64,000 bases of DNA from CCMP332 sp040218795. GTDB taxonomy: Bacteria; Bacteroidota; Bacteroidia; Cytophagales; CCMP332. The stretch covers positions 434,001 to 498,000 of the forward strand of contig JAVJQT010000005.1 of NCBI GenBank assembly GCA_040218795.1. The letters are read 5' to 3'. Below the pieces are notes generated by a model. That model was not told the origin of the DNA, ran no database searches, and worked only from the letters and a program-made list of their open reading frames with translations. This document shows positions 1-8,923 of this stretch, piece after piece. A program made the position numbers and the translations under genes. Every line of letters starts with the position of its first letter. Within the stretch, counting starts at the first letter, position 1.

Positions 1-935
1 TGTGCTTTGCTTCTGGAATGGCAGCCGTTGATGCCATTGTCAAACTCTTAAAACCAGGCGATGAAGTTGTTTCAACCAATGATCTCTACGGTGGCACATA
101 TAGAATATTTACTAAAGTGTTCGCTCAATACGGTATTAAATTCAAATTCATTTCTATGGCAAATATTGAGGCCATAGAAGAAGCAATTACGTCAAACACA
201 AAATTGATTTGGGTTGAAACCCCAACGAACCCGCTTCTCAATATAATTGATATTCAGGCTGTGTGTAAAATTGCCGGATCAAAAAATATTTTGACTGTTG
301 TTGACAATACCTTTGCTACCCCATATCTTCAGAATCCTTTGGATTTAGGTGCAGACATGGTTATGCATTCTGTTACCAAATATTTGGCCGGTCACTCCGA
401 TGTAGTGATGGGTGCTATTTTGCTTAATAGTGATAAATTACATGAAGATCTTTCCTTTATCCAGAATTCATGTGGTGGCGTTCCGGGTCCGCAGGATTGC
501 TTTTTAACACTTAGAGGGCTGAAAACACTCCACATCCGAATGCAAAGACATTGTGAAAATGGAAAAGTAATTGCCGATTTTTTACATAATCATTCATCCG
601 TTAATAGAGTGTATTGGCCGGGTATTCCTACACATGTAAACCACGAGATTGCCAAAAAACAAATGAAAGATTTTGGAGGCATGATTTCATTCACTTTAAA
701 AAATGATAAAATTGAAGTGGCCCTGGATGTTTTGAAAAAATTAAAACTCTTTACACTAGCCGAATCTTTAGGCGGTGTTGAATCGCTGAGTGGCCATCCG
801 GCATCAATGACACATGCAAGTATTCCAAAAGAAGAAAGAGAAAAAGCCGGCTTAAAAGACACCTTAATTCGCTTGAGTGTAGGAATTGAAGATGCCGAGG
901 ATTTGGTAAATGATCTTAATCAGGCCATTTCTTAA
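1..935 (+). CDS. Cystathionine gamma-synthase/lyase family PLP enzyme (5' end outside window)
   Basis: PLP-dependent trans-sulfuration enzyme (Cys/Met metabolism family) that acts in the cytoplasm on homoserine esters or cystathionine. The reading frame is open to the left edge, and codons before the first visible ATG (18) already encode the conserved CFASGMAAV region, so that ATG is internal and the true start lies upstream. The PLP lysine sits in SVTKYLAGHSD (lysine codon at 378-380). The family signatures GGVPGPQDCFLTLRGLKTL and ESLGGVESLSGHP are intact, as is the usual C-terminus ending in IRLSVGIEDAEDL. Its stop TAA shares one base with the recQ start. Whether it is a synthase (MetB), a lyase or an O-acetylhomoserine sulfhydrylase cannot be decided from this fragment. 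Confidence 0.9.
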   Translation, partial: CFASGMAAVDAIVKLLKPGDEVVSTNDLYGGTYRIFTKVFAQYGIKFKFISMANIEAIEEAITSNTKLIWVETPTNPLLNIIDIQAVCKIAGSKNILTVVDNTFATPYLQNPLDLGADMVMHSVTKYLAGHSDVVMGAILLNSDKLHEDLSFIQNSCGGVPGPQDCFLTLRGLKTLHIRMQRHCENGKVIADFLHNHSSVNRVYWPGIPTHVNHEIAKKQMKDFGGMISFTLKNDKIEVALDVLKKLKLFTLAESLGGVESLSGHPASMTHASIPKEEREKAGLKDTLIRLSVGIEDAEDLVNDLNQAIS

Positions 936-2854
936 TGAAAGAGGGAAATAATATTCCCTCTGATCCAAAAGAAGTCCTTGAAAAATTCTGGGGCTTCTCC
1001 TCCTTCAGATCACTTCAGGAGGAAATAATAAATAATACGCTAAAAGGCAAAGACACACTTGCCCTAATGCCGACCGGTGGTGGCAAATCCATTTGCTTTC
1101 AGGTACCCGGTTTAATATTCCCTGGACTTACAATTGTCATTTCCCCATTAATTGCCTTGATGAAAGACCAGGTGGGACAATTAATTCAAAGGGGGATAAA
1201 AGCAAAAGCAATTATAAGCGGGATGCATAAACACGAAATCGACATTGCACTTGATAATTGTGTTTATGGTCATACAAAATTTCTTTATGTCTCTCCTGAA
1301 AGATTGAAGTCTGATTTGTTTATCGCAAGGTTAAAGAATATGACTGTTAGCCTTTTGGTAATTGATGAAGCCCATTGTATTTCTCAATGGGGTTATGATT
1401 TTCGACCGTCTTATTTGGAAATAGCCGACATAAGAAAGCACTTATCTGATGAGGTTCCGGTGCTGGCGCTGACCGCGACCGCCACGCCTCAAATACAGAA
1501 GGATATAATTGAAAAGTTAAATATCCCAGATGCCATTACTTTTAGAAAAAGCTTTGCAAGAGCGAATCTATGTTATAAAGCCATAAAAACTCAAAACAAG
1601 TTAAATGTCCTGCTCAATCATTTATCCAATACAAAAGACGCAGTAATTATTTATGTCCGAAGTCGAAAAAATACGCGTTACTATTCAAATTTATTAGAAA
1701 AAAATGGCTACAAGTCTGCTTATTACCATGCCGGATTGAGTACGCAGATGCGTGATAAAATTCAGAGCGATTGGATAAAAAACAAAATCCGCATAATTGT
1801 TGCAACCAATGCATTTGGAATGGGAATTGACAAAGGTGATGTAAGACTAGTAGCCCATTTAGATCTTCCGGATAGCCTTGAAGCTTATTATCAAGAGGCG
1901 GGAAGAGCAGGTAGGGATGAAAAGTATTCGGAAGCTGTAATTATCTATCAGGATAGGGATATTGAAGAATTAAAATCAAAGACTTCAATGCGTTTTCCAG
2001 AATTAAAGGTTTTAAGACAAGTCTATACTGGAATATGCAATCACTTTCAATTGGCATTAGGCAGTGGGGAAATGCAGAGTTTTAATTTTGATCTTGAAAA
2101 ATTCAGTAAGAAATTTAATACCTCCGTTCTAAGCACTTATTATAGCATTAAAGAGTTGGAAAAACACGGATTTATTCAATTTGAAGAAAATTCCAGTTCT
2201 ATATCTACTTTAAATATTCTACCTGACAATAAAGAGCTTTACAGTTTTCAGGTTGCAAATCCAAAATTTGATGTATTTCTAAAATCCATCATTCGCATGT
2301 ATGGTGGTGAGATATTTAGTTCTTATGTAAAAATAAATGAAGATCAAATTGCATCTAAAACAATAATGGAGCATAATCGGGTTATTGAGTATCTTAAAAA
2401 GTTAAATGATCTTAAAATCATTGATTACATACCCCGATCCGATTTGCCTAAAATCACATTCCTCCTACCCCGTCAGGATACACATTCGTCCTTTATTACT
2501 GAAAAACAACTTGAAATAGATCGCAAAAGGTATTTTGATCGTATGAGATCAATGATTCACTTTACAGAACTAATAAACACATGCAGGAGTAATTATTTAC
2601 AGGATTATTTTGGAGAAGAAAATTACTCTGAATGTGGAGTTTGTGACAATTGTTTGGAAAAATTCCAATCCCTTGACAAAGAAGCTATAAAAATTAAAAT
2701 TCTCAATCTTCTGGAATTACATAAATCACTGAATATAAATGACTTATATAATTTCTTTTATAAATTGGACCACGATGATATTTCAGGAATATTAAGAGAA
2801 ATGACATTAAAAGGTGATATAAATATTGGTGAAAACAGAAATATCACACGGTAA
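935..2854 (+). CDS. recQ: RecQ-family ATP-dependent DNA helicase
   Basis: 3'-5' superfamily 2 DNA helicase for recombination and fork repair. Walker A TGGGKS lies at residues 47-52, the DEAH box at 144-147, and motif VI is in YYQEAGRAGRD. The RecQ zinc-binding region is complete (Cys550, 567, 570, 573), and a winged-helix-like tail follows. At 639 aa there is no room for an HRDC domain, so this is the short RecQ form; Bacteroidota commonly carry a second, longer RecQ elsewhere. The start overlaps the preceding stop by one base, suggesting translational coupling. Confidence 0.94.
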   Translation: MKEGNNIPSDPKEVLEKFWGFSSFRSLQEEIINNTLKGKDTLALMPTGGGKSICFQVPGLIFPGLTIVISPLIALMKDQVGQLIQRGIKAKAIISGMHKHEIDIALDNCVYGHTKFLYVSPERLKSDLFIARLKNMTVSLLVIDEAHCISQWGYDFRPSYLEIADIRKHLSDEVPVLALTATATPQIQKDIIEKLNIPDAITFRKSFARANLCYKAIKTQNKLNVLLNHLSNTKDAVIIYVRSRKNTRYYSNLLEKNGYKSAYYHAGLSTQMRDKIQSDWIKNKIRIIVATNAFGMGIDKGDVRLVAHLDLPDSLEAYYQEAGRAGRDEKYSEAVIIYQDRDIEELKSKTSMRFPELKVLRQVYTGICNHFQLALGSGEMQSFNFDLEKFSKKFNTSVLSTYYSIKELEKHGFIQFEENSSSISTLNILPDNKELYSFQVANPKFDVFLKSIIRMYGGEIFSSYVKINEDQIASKTIMEHNRVIEYLKKLNDLKIIDYIPRSDLPKITFLLPRQDTHSSFITEKQLEIDRKRYFDRMRSMIHFTELINTCRSNYLQDYFGEENYSECGVCDNCLEKFQSLDKEAIKIKILNLLELHKSLNINDLYNFFYKLDHDDISGILREMTLKGDINIGENRNITR

Positions 2855-3017
2855 AAGTTTACTCCTTCATTTTAAAAAAATGGCTTGAATTGATGCAAAT
2901 AGTATTATTTTAATAAAAATATTCTCATATTTGACTTTGGAATAGTATTTGATAACCCCTTACCAAAAAGGGCATATTAAAGACAGAAGCAACCAAATCG
3001 CATCAATTAATTACTTC

Positions 3018-3551
3018 GTGAGAAACAGAATCGTTTCATTGCTTCTGCTTTTTGTCACCCTGTCGAGCTTTGACCTAAAGTTTACACTTCCCGCAGATGA
3101 CCCCAATCTTCAATTCAAGAAAACATTTATTTGGGCATTTACAAAGTATATCGAATGGCCATCTTCTTATAACAGCGGAGAGTTTGTAATAGGACTTTTA
3201 GGGGATTCCCCTCTTGAAACTTATCTGAACGACCTCAAAGAAAGGTACGGCGACGTTGAAGGGCAAAAAATTGCTATTAAGAAATTTAATAGTGTTTCTA
3301 AAATTGAGAAATGTCATATTCTTTATATACCCGATGATAAGAGTAATGTCCTGAATTCGGTGATATCAAAATTACAGGGTAAAAGCACGCTTATAATTAC
3401 CGAAGGAGAAGGATTGGCCCGTCAGGGTGCCATAATTAATTTCGTGGTAAGGAATAACAAGATAAAATTTGAAATAAATAAGAAAACAGCAGAATCGTAT
3501 TCACTCCAGGTTAGCTCAGTACTTTCTGACCTTGGAATATTGATTGAATGA
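3018..3551 (+). CDS. YfiR-family (DUF4154) periplasmic protein
   Basis: Resembles the DUF4154/YfiR family, small periplasmic proteins; Pseudomonas YfiR represses the diguanylate cyclase YfiN. Visible family features are FIWAFTKYIEWPS near the N-terminus, a central CHILYIPDD stretch, the TLIITEGEGLARQGAIINFV block and the tail SSVLSDLGILI. The frame has no ATG. The chosen GTG gives an immediate signal peptide (MRNRIVSLLLLFVTLSSF). A TTG at 2949 would add 23 residues before it and is the alternative. It overlaps the next gene by four bases (ATGA) and heads what looks like a signalling operon, so a sensory or regulatory role is inferred. No periplasmic cyclase partner is seen nearby. Confidence 0.78.
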   Translation: MRNRIVSLLLLFVTLSSFDLKFTLPADDPNLQFKKTFIWAFTKYIEWPSSYNSGEFVIGLLGDSPLETYLNDLKERYGDVEGQKIAIKKFNSVSKIEKCHILYIPDDKSNVLNSVISKLQGKSTLIITEGEGLARQGAIINFVVRNNKIKFEINKKTAESYSLQVSSVLSDLGILIE

Positions 3552-4732
3552 TGAAAAGGGCATTTTACATATCGCTCGTTTTTGTTCTGATTGCTTTAAG
3601 CAACCTTACTGCTCAACCTTTGAAAAAAGCAGAGGCTGTGAATTATTTACAGGAAGGTAAACTGGAAGAAGCAAGACAAGCTATTGATGTGGCCATAATT
3701 AATGAAGTCACTTCAAAACAAGCAGATACATGGTATTTCAGAGCTTACATTTACAATGAGTATTTCAAGCAAAAAGATAATGATAACCCATTCTCTCAAT
3801 ATAGAACTGCGGTGGCTAATTCCTGCTCAGAATGCATTGACCTGGATAAAACAACAGAAAAAGAATGGGCAACGGAATGCAAAAAAATATACGATTTATT
3901 AGCGAAGCGCTATTATAATGACGGAGTAGTCAAATTTCAGGCAGAACAATTCAGGGATGCATATAAACTTTTCAATTTGTACCTGGATATCATGGAAGAA
4001 GTAAATCCTTCAGATATCGATGCCAATGCCATCTTCCTCACCGGATATGCAGCATTTAATAATACTGATTTTGGCAATGCCAAGAAATTCCTTTTAAAAG
4101 CAAAAGCACGTGGTTTAAATACTTATCAGTTGTACTTCTATCTAGCTAAAACCTATTGGGCATTAAATGACAAAGAATCTGCATTTGCAATTTTGAATGA
4201 AGGAAATGAAAGACATCCTACCAGAAAAGAACTGGTTGAATTGCATTTGAAATATTTGCAGGAAGCAGGAGATATTACGGAAAGAGAGCATGTGCTGCAT
4301 AAAGCAATACAGCTTGATCCTCAGAATGTTGACTATTTAATCTTATTGGCCATTCAGTACGAGAGTTATGCCGAAAAATTTATAGGGGAACCTAATTATG
4401 ACATTTATATAGATAAAGCTAAAGAGTTCTATAAAAAAGCTCTCGAATTAAAACCAGATGCAATTTTGGCCAATTATAATCTTGGATTGCTCTATTACAA
4501 CAGAGGTGTAACCATGGCCAATGATCTGGATCCGGATGCTGATATTCTCACAATATTTGAAGTTCAGGATAAAGTGACCAAATTATTTCAAGAGGCACTT
4601 CCTTTTATGAAAAAATCTTTTGAATTAAATCCAAAAAGAAAAGATACTATAATCGCCCTCGACAATATCTATACAGCACTTAACAATCCTGAAAAGGCCA
4701 GATATTACAGAGACCTGCTGAAAACTTTATAA
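3548..4732 (+). CDS. Exported tetratricopeptide (TPR) repeat protein
   Basis: A 394-aa protein with an N-terminal signal peptide (hydrophobic stretch ending SNLTAQ, likely cleaved after Ala-Gln-type context), followed by helical repeats. Recognisable TPR-like units include AIFLTGYAAFNNTDFGNAKKF, YFYLAKTYWALNDKESAFAI and ILANYNLGLLYYNRG, with a last unit at the C-terminus (ALDNIYTALNNPEKARYY). No enzymatic motif is present. It is probably a periplasmic or outer-membrane scaffold. The coupled start (ATGA with the YfiR-like gene) and its position upstream of the phosphatase suggest a shared regulatory job. Two Met codons open the frame; either may be used. Confidence 0.8.
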   Translation: MMKRAFYISLVFVLIALSNLTAQPLKKAEAVNYLQEGKLEEARQAIDVAIINEVTSKQADTWYFRAYIYNEYFKQKDNDNPFSQYRTAVANSCSECIDLDKTTEKEWATECKKIYDLLAKRYYNDGVVKFQAEQFRDAYKLFNLYLDIMEEVNPSDIDANAIFLTGYAAFNNTDFGNAKKFLLKAKARGLNTYQLYFYLAKTYWALNDKESAFAILNEGNERHPTRKELVELHLKYLQEAGDITEREHVLHKAIQLDPQNVDYLILLAIQYESYAEKFIGEPNYDIYIDKAKEFYKKALELKPDAILANYNLGLLYYNRGVTMANDLDPDADILTIFEVQDKVTKLFQEALPFMKKSFELNPKRKDTIIALDNIYTALNNPEKARYYRDLLKTL

Positions 4733-4816
4733 TAAAATTAACAAAGCATTAGCTAAATCTTTTTATAAATCTATGTGAATAGCTATTATTGCTTTATAAG
4801 TAATAGCCAGAGTAGA

Positions 4817-6637
4817 ATGAGAATAAGGTTTACGGTAGGTACGAGGATTGGACTAGGTTTTGCTATTCTTATCTTTTTATCACTACTCAATTTTATATTA
4901 ACCTTTAAAACTGTAACCGAGAGTTCCAGCATTAATAAAGAGATCACGGAAGTTTACAACCCCTCGGTTGATAAGCTGGAAGCATTGAATTTGATGATCG
5001 TTCGATCTAAACTGCTAATCACAAACTGGTTATCTCAACAAAAACAAAATCAGAGTAGTAAAAAATTACTTCCAAAACTTATTTATGAAGATTACCAGGA
5101 ATTAAGGACAGAGTTAAAAACGCTTTCTGAAAACTGGGATGAGCAAGAACAGCAACAATTGGATGAACTCTTTAAGATGATTGATCAATTGTTTCTTTCG
5201 CATGAACAGGTGATGAACATGCTCAAAACCTTTGCTGATTATGAAGATGGGCTAACCAAATTCATGGCCGAGGAGATAGTAAATGACGGTATGATTGAAA
5301 CTCAGACTACTGTGGTCTTGGATTTGGTTGAAGAGCTTTCAATGCGCCAACTGGTACAGACTGAAGAAGTAAGTAAGGATATGCTGGAAAGCTTCCAGTT
5401 TTTGAATTTCATTATATCATCAACCGGGATCGGTCTTATCATAATAGGAATATTTGTAGCGATTTTCACTGTGCGCTCAATTGTAGCACCTGTGCATACG
5501 CTAAAAGACATGCTTAATTCACTGGGCAAGGGTATTTTGCCTCAGGAGAAAATTCCACCCAGAGATGATGAAATTGGTGAAATGTGTGTTGCAATGAATC
5601 AACTGGTAGATGGTTTGAAAGAAACGGTTGAATTTTCAAGACAAGTGGGTATTGGTAATTTCCATGCTCCCTATAAGCCTTTAAGTGATAAAGATACCCT
5701 CGGACATGCATTGCTGCAGATGAGAGATGAACTATACGAACTCAAGGAACACCTTGAGGAAAAAGTAAAAGATCGTACTGAGGAAGTTGTAAAACAGAAA
5801 GAAGAAATAGAAAGCCAGTCTAAAGAAATTGAAGCCAAAAATTTAAAACTGGAAGAGCTTTATGTAAAAGTTACAGACAGTATTCACTATGCTAAGAGAA
5901 TACAACAGTCAATCCTCCCTCCTTCCACTCTTATGAGAAAGCACTTGAAAGAATCATTTATCCTTTACAAACCCAAGGATATCGTTTCCGGTGACTTTTA
6001 TTGGATGGATGCATTTCAAGATAAAATCATGATCGCTGCCGTGGATTGTACAGGTCATGGTGTACCGGGTGCATTTATGTCAATTGTAGGTTATAATAAC
6101 CTTAATATGGCAGTAAACGTTACAAAGGGAGAGAATGCAGCTATGGTATTAGATAAGCTTAATGAATCAGTGACAAGTACATTGAGGCAAACCCATGATG
6201 GGACCACCGCCAAAGACGGAATGGACTTGGCTTTGTGTTCATTTGATCTAAAAAAGAACAGATTAGATTTTGCAGGGGCCTTTAATCCTCTGTACAGGAT
6301 CAGAAATAATGAACTTGAAATAGTAAAGGGAAATAAATTTCCAATTGGGATTCATATCCTGCAAGAAGAAAAAGAAGAATTTACCAATCACAGGTTAGAT
6401 GTAAAAGCCGGTGATGTTTATTATATCTTTTCAGACGGTTATGCCGATCAGTTTGGCGGGCCTAAAGGGAAGAAATTTATGTATAGAAGATTTAGAAATC
6501 TTTTATTGGATATCCATAAAAAAGACATGGAAGAACAAAGGAAAATCCTTGATGAAACCATCGAAAAATGGATGAGCGACACGAACCAGGAACAATTAGA
6601 TGATATTCTGGTAATTGGTATTCGTATACCAGCTTGA
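4817..6637 (+). CDS. HAMP-PP2C (SpoIIE-type) protein phosphatase, SiaA-like
   Basis: Membrane-bound serine/threonine phosphatase of the partner-switching type. In order: transmembrane helix 1 (about 8-28), an extracytoplasmic helical sensor, helix 2 (about 195-220), HAMP, a charged coiled coil (about 308-355), and a PP2C/SpoIIE domain (about 358-605). The phosphatase motifs VSGDFYWMD and VDCTGHGVPGAFMS carry the metal-binding aspartates, and IFSDGYADQFGG is a later motif. I chose the ATG that places an MRIRF start just before helix 1; an upstream GTG (4775) would add 14 polar residues. The two genes that follow are SiaB-like and SiaC-like, so this is inferred to dephosphorylate the SiaC-like protein, as SiaA does in Pseudomonas. 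Confidence 0.88.
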   Translation: MRIRFTVGTRIGLGFAILIFLSLLNFILTFKTVTESSSINKEITEVYNPSVDKLEALNLMIVRSKLLITNWLSQQKQNQSSKKLLPKLIYEDYQELRTELKTLSENWDEQEQQQLDELFKMIDQLFLSHEQVMNMLKTFADYEDGLTKFMAEEIVNDGMIETQTTVVLDLVEELSMRQLVQTEEVSKDMLESFQFLNFIISSTGIGLIIIGIFVAIFTVRSIVAPVHTLKDMLNSLGKGILPQEKIPPRDDEIGEMCVAMNQLVDGLKETVEFSRQVGIGNFHAPYKPLSDKDTLGHALLQMRDELYELKEHLEEKVKDRTEEVVKQKEEIESQSKEIEAKNLKLEELYVKVTDSIHYAKRIQQSILPPSTLMRKHLKESFILYKPKDIVSGDFYWMDAFQDKIMIAAVDCTGHGVPGAFMSIVGYNNLNMAVNVTKGENAAMVLDKLNESVTSTLRQTHDGTTAKDGMDLALCSFDLKKNRLDFAGAFNPLYRIRNNELEIVKGNKFPIGIHILQEEKEEFTNHRLDVKAGDVYYIFSDGYADQFGGPKGKKFMYRRFRNLLLDIHKKDMEEQRKILDETIEKWMSDTNQEQLDDILVIGIRIPA

Positions 6638-6733
6638 TTTAAATTGAAAAAATTAAATTATATTGGAGCCTTAATATGTGTAGGTACACAGTTTAGTAGT
6701 GGTTCTGAGTACTCATAAAATCGTATTTAACCG

Positions 6734-7300
6734 ATGATCGATCTTTACGCTTTATACCAGAGAATGCATGATAACAACATCATGCTAACATTCAAAGGTG
6801 AAGTGACATTCGACCTGATTGATTCCATTTTGAAAATTATGGAAGGTCGTTTGGAGCAATTAGAAGATAGTAGAAAAACTAAAAAGAAGGTTTACAACGT
6901 TCTGGTGGAATGTTTGCAAAACCTTTGTCATCATATTGACTTTAGTGATTCACAACCCGATCCTAACAAGGATGAGCATGATTACCTTCGTAAAAGTGCA
7001 ATTCTCATAATTTTCAGCGATGATGACGCGTATCACGTCGCAACCGGAAACTATATTACCGGAGAAAATGTAAATGGATTAAAAGGATGGTTGGATGAAA
7101 TCAATTCTACAACAAAAGATGAACTGCGTGCTCTTTATAAGAGAATTCTTGACAATGAGAAATTCTCTGAAAAAGGAGGTGGAGGTCTTGGATTTATTGA
7201 TATAGCAAGAAAATCCGGACAAAAATTGAATTACAAGTTTAAAGAAATCAACGACAAATACTCATTTTTCAGTTTTCAGATAAATATCCCGAAAGCATAA
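6734..7300 (+). CDS. SiaB-family protein kinase (DUF6272)
   Basis: Small cytoplasmic GHKL-like kinase family related to anti-sigma-factor kinases. The helix with VLVECLQNLCHHID looks like the ATP-lid N-box (Glu and Asn), and the C-terminal GGGGLGFIDIARKSG resembles the glycine-rich nucleotide loop. In Pseudomonas aeruginosa SiaB phosphorylates SiaC and SiaA reverses this; here the same three families occur in the same order. The length (188 aa) is normal for the family. The gene begins 96 bases after the phosphatase gene and is 12 bases upstream of the SiaC-like gene, consistent with one transcript. Confidence 0.85.
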   Translation: MIDLYALYQRMHDNNIMLTFKGEVTFDLIDSILKIMEGRLEQLEDSRKTKKKVYNVLVECLQNLCHHIDFSDSQPDPNKDEHDYLRKSAILIIFSDDDAYHVATGNYITGENVNGLKGWLDEINSTTKDELRALYKRILDNEKFSEKGGGGLGFIDIARKSGQKLNYKFKEINDKYSFFSFQINIPKA

Positions 7301-7312
7301 AAGAATTTAGAA

Positions 7313-7699
7313 ATGGATAATTTAATTATAGAAGGAAGCAATCATACACCTGATGTAAATTTCAACGCTGATACCGGTACATTGGCTTTGAAAGGAAGAT
7401 CTACTCCTGAAAACTCTATAGAATTTTACAGACCCTTGCTGGAATGGTTGGATCAGTACGGTAGTAATTCAAAGACTGAGAAAACTACCCTGAAAATTCA
7501 ATTGGAGTATTTTAACACAAGTTCTTCAAAATGTATTCTTGATATTTTCAAAAAAGTTAATGCTTTGTTTAAGGATGGATTAAACGTGAGTATCAATTGG
7601 TATTACGAAGAAGAAGACGAGGATATGCAAGAAGCTGGTGAAGACTACAGCGATCTATTAGATGTCCCATTTGAGATTATTGAACTAGAAGAGGAATAA
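7313..7699 (+). CDS. SiaC-family regulatory phosphoprotein (DUF1987)
   Basis: Resembles SiaC, an anti-sigma-antagonist-like switch protein whose phosphorylation state decides partner binding. The family N-terminus is clear (TPDVNFNADTGTLALKGRS followed by TPENSIEFY). The segment YFNTSSSKCILDIF holds Thr69, which by motif position corresponds to the phospho-acceptor threonine near residue 68 of Pseudomonas SiaC. The C-terminus is very acidic. Pseudomonas SiaC activates the diguanylate cyclase SiaD; no GGDEF protein is encoded in this window, so the output partner here is unknown. The downstream gene begins three bases after its stop. Confidence 0.86.
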   Translation: MDNLIIEGSNHTPDVNFNADTGTLALKGRSTPENSIEFYRPLLEWLDQYGSNSKTEKTTLKIQLEYFNTSSSKCILDIFKKVNALFKDGLNVSINWYYEEEDEDMQEAGEDYSDLLDVPFEIIELEEE

Positions 7700-7702
7700 T
7701 TT

Positions 7703-8212
7703 ATGGCAAAAAGGCATGTTTTCGAAAAAGAAACTGCCATATTAGAACACATTCAGGAGTTTCTAGCAAAGGATGGTGTTTCTAAGGATGAATATAAGGA
7801 GGAACTTCTTCAGATTAAAAACTACTATGAAGATCTTCTGGATCAGGGTATGCTCATTACTAAAGTCAGCGACAGACTTCAGAATAAGCTTAACAACCTA
7901 AATGGTAAACTTCAGGATAAAAATGTAGAGCTTCAAAATACAATAGACGAGCTCACCAAGGCCAGAGTCGGTCGAAAAGCAACTACTATAGTACTTTTGG
8001 TAGCAGTAGCTCTATTCCTAATTTCTGAAGGCGTCCTGGAACCCCAAATAGAAGCCCAAATCGGTGATAATATCTGGCTTGGATTGTTATTTAAAGGTTT
8101 GATAGCTCTATTGCTAAAACCGATTGAAACCCTGACTGAGAAATATCTAATGAACCAGGCATTAAAAGGAAATCAGAAACCCGGGGAACCTGCGAGCAAT
8201 CCTAAAAATTAA
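7703..8212 (+). CDS. Coiled-coil protein with C-terminal membrane segments, last gene of the Sia-like operon
   Basis: Not recognised as a named family. The first 90 residues are charged and helical, with a likely coiled coil (SDRLQNKLNNLNGKLQDK and the following ELQNTIDEL stretch). Then come a hydrophobic helix (ATTIVLLVAVALFLISEGV) and a second apolar region (IWLGLLFKGLIALLLKPIE), ending in a short polar tail. It is probably an inner-membrane protein with a cytoplasmic coiled-coil arm. It starts three bases after the SiaC-like stop, which makes it a candidate effector or anchor of that switch; this is inference from position only. It converges on comB with a four-base overlap. Confidence 0.72.
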   Translation: MAKRHVFEKETAILEHIQEFLAKDGVSKDEYKEELLQIKNYYEDLLDQGMLITKVSDRLQNKLNNLNGKLQDKNVELQNTIDELTKARVGRKATTIVLLVAVALFLISEGVLEPQIEAQIGDNIWLGLLFKGLIALLLKPIETLTEKYLMNQALKGNQKPGEPASNPKN

Positions 8213-8922
8213 GTCGGTCTTATTTCATTATTTTTAAAAACGGGTACTAGTCTGCTTTTATTAATTTGAGAACAGTATTCAAGATCCTTTTGAATATCTG
8301 TGTGCTTTGCAAGACGCTTGGCATGCGCTGAATTTTTTATGACATTATAGATGTTATTTTCATTCTTTTTATAGAAATCAAAACACATCAGCGCTTCATC
8401 CCCATCTAATCCAAAATTGGATTCAATTAGCTGTGAAATAATCATCCCGGCAAAAAGAGAGTCTTCCGAATTTGGCCGTCCTTTCCAACCAGCACAAAAT
8501 AAAAGAACTTCGGAATTTCCATTTTTTAGTTTATTGGAAATTGCTTTAGCATTTAAAAAAGATCCTATAAATATATTTTTAGATGAAGAAGATTTTATCA
8601 AGGCTTTGGTGCCATTGGTTGTGGTCATTGCTATTTTCCTACCCTTTACACCGAAATCTATATAGTCATAAGGAGAATTACCTAAATCGAAGTCTTCAAC
8701 TTTTATTCCCTCTCTTTCTCCGGCAATTAAATACCCCTCTGATTTCATTGTCCTGCATTTGTCAAGATCATCAAATGCTTTGATATGCTCTGCCCCCATC
8801 ATAAAAGCGCTAAGCATACAAGTAGTAGCTCTTAGGATATCAATAATAACTACTTGTTTTTCACTAATATCGCCATGATGCGCAATTAAGTCTGTGCTTA
8901 GGCATACCGAAACTGAAGACAT
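8209..8922 (-). CDS. comB: 2-phosphosulfolactate phosphatase (ComB family)
   Basis: Mg-dependent acid phosphatase family that converts 2-phospho-3-sulfolactate to sulfolactate, a step of coenzyme M synthesis in methanogens. Family motifs visible are VVIIDILRATTCMLSAF, a GEREGIKVEDFDLGNSP block, MTTTNGTKAL, and LLFCAGWKGRPNSEDSLFAG. The length (237 aa) is normal. The partner phosphosulfolactate synthase (ComA) is not in the window, so the product may feed sulfolactate rather than coenzyme M. It starts one base after the gcvT stop and closes the ribBA operon. Confidence 0.88.
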   Translation of the reverse strand: MSSVSVCLSTDLIAHHGDISEKQVVIIDILRATTCMLSAFMMGAEHIKAFDDLDKCRTMKSEGYLIAGEREGIKVEDFDLGNSPYDYIDFGVKGRKIAMTTTNGTKALIKSSSSKNIFIGSFLNAKAISNKLKNGNSEVLLFCAGWKGRPNSEDSLFAGMIISQLIESNFGLDGDEALMCFDFYKKNENNIYNVIKNSAHAKRLAKHTDIQKDLEYCSQINKSRLVPVFKNNEIRPT

Positions 8923-8923
8923 A

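Noticed and set aside
8417..8665. 82-codon frame opposite comB, and similar antisense frames opposite gcvT, ribBA, pyk and dnaG
   Set aside because: All mirror conserved genes on the other strand; composition follows from the sense codons.
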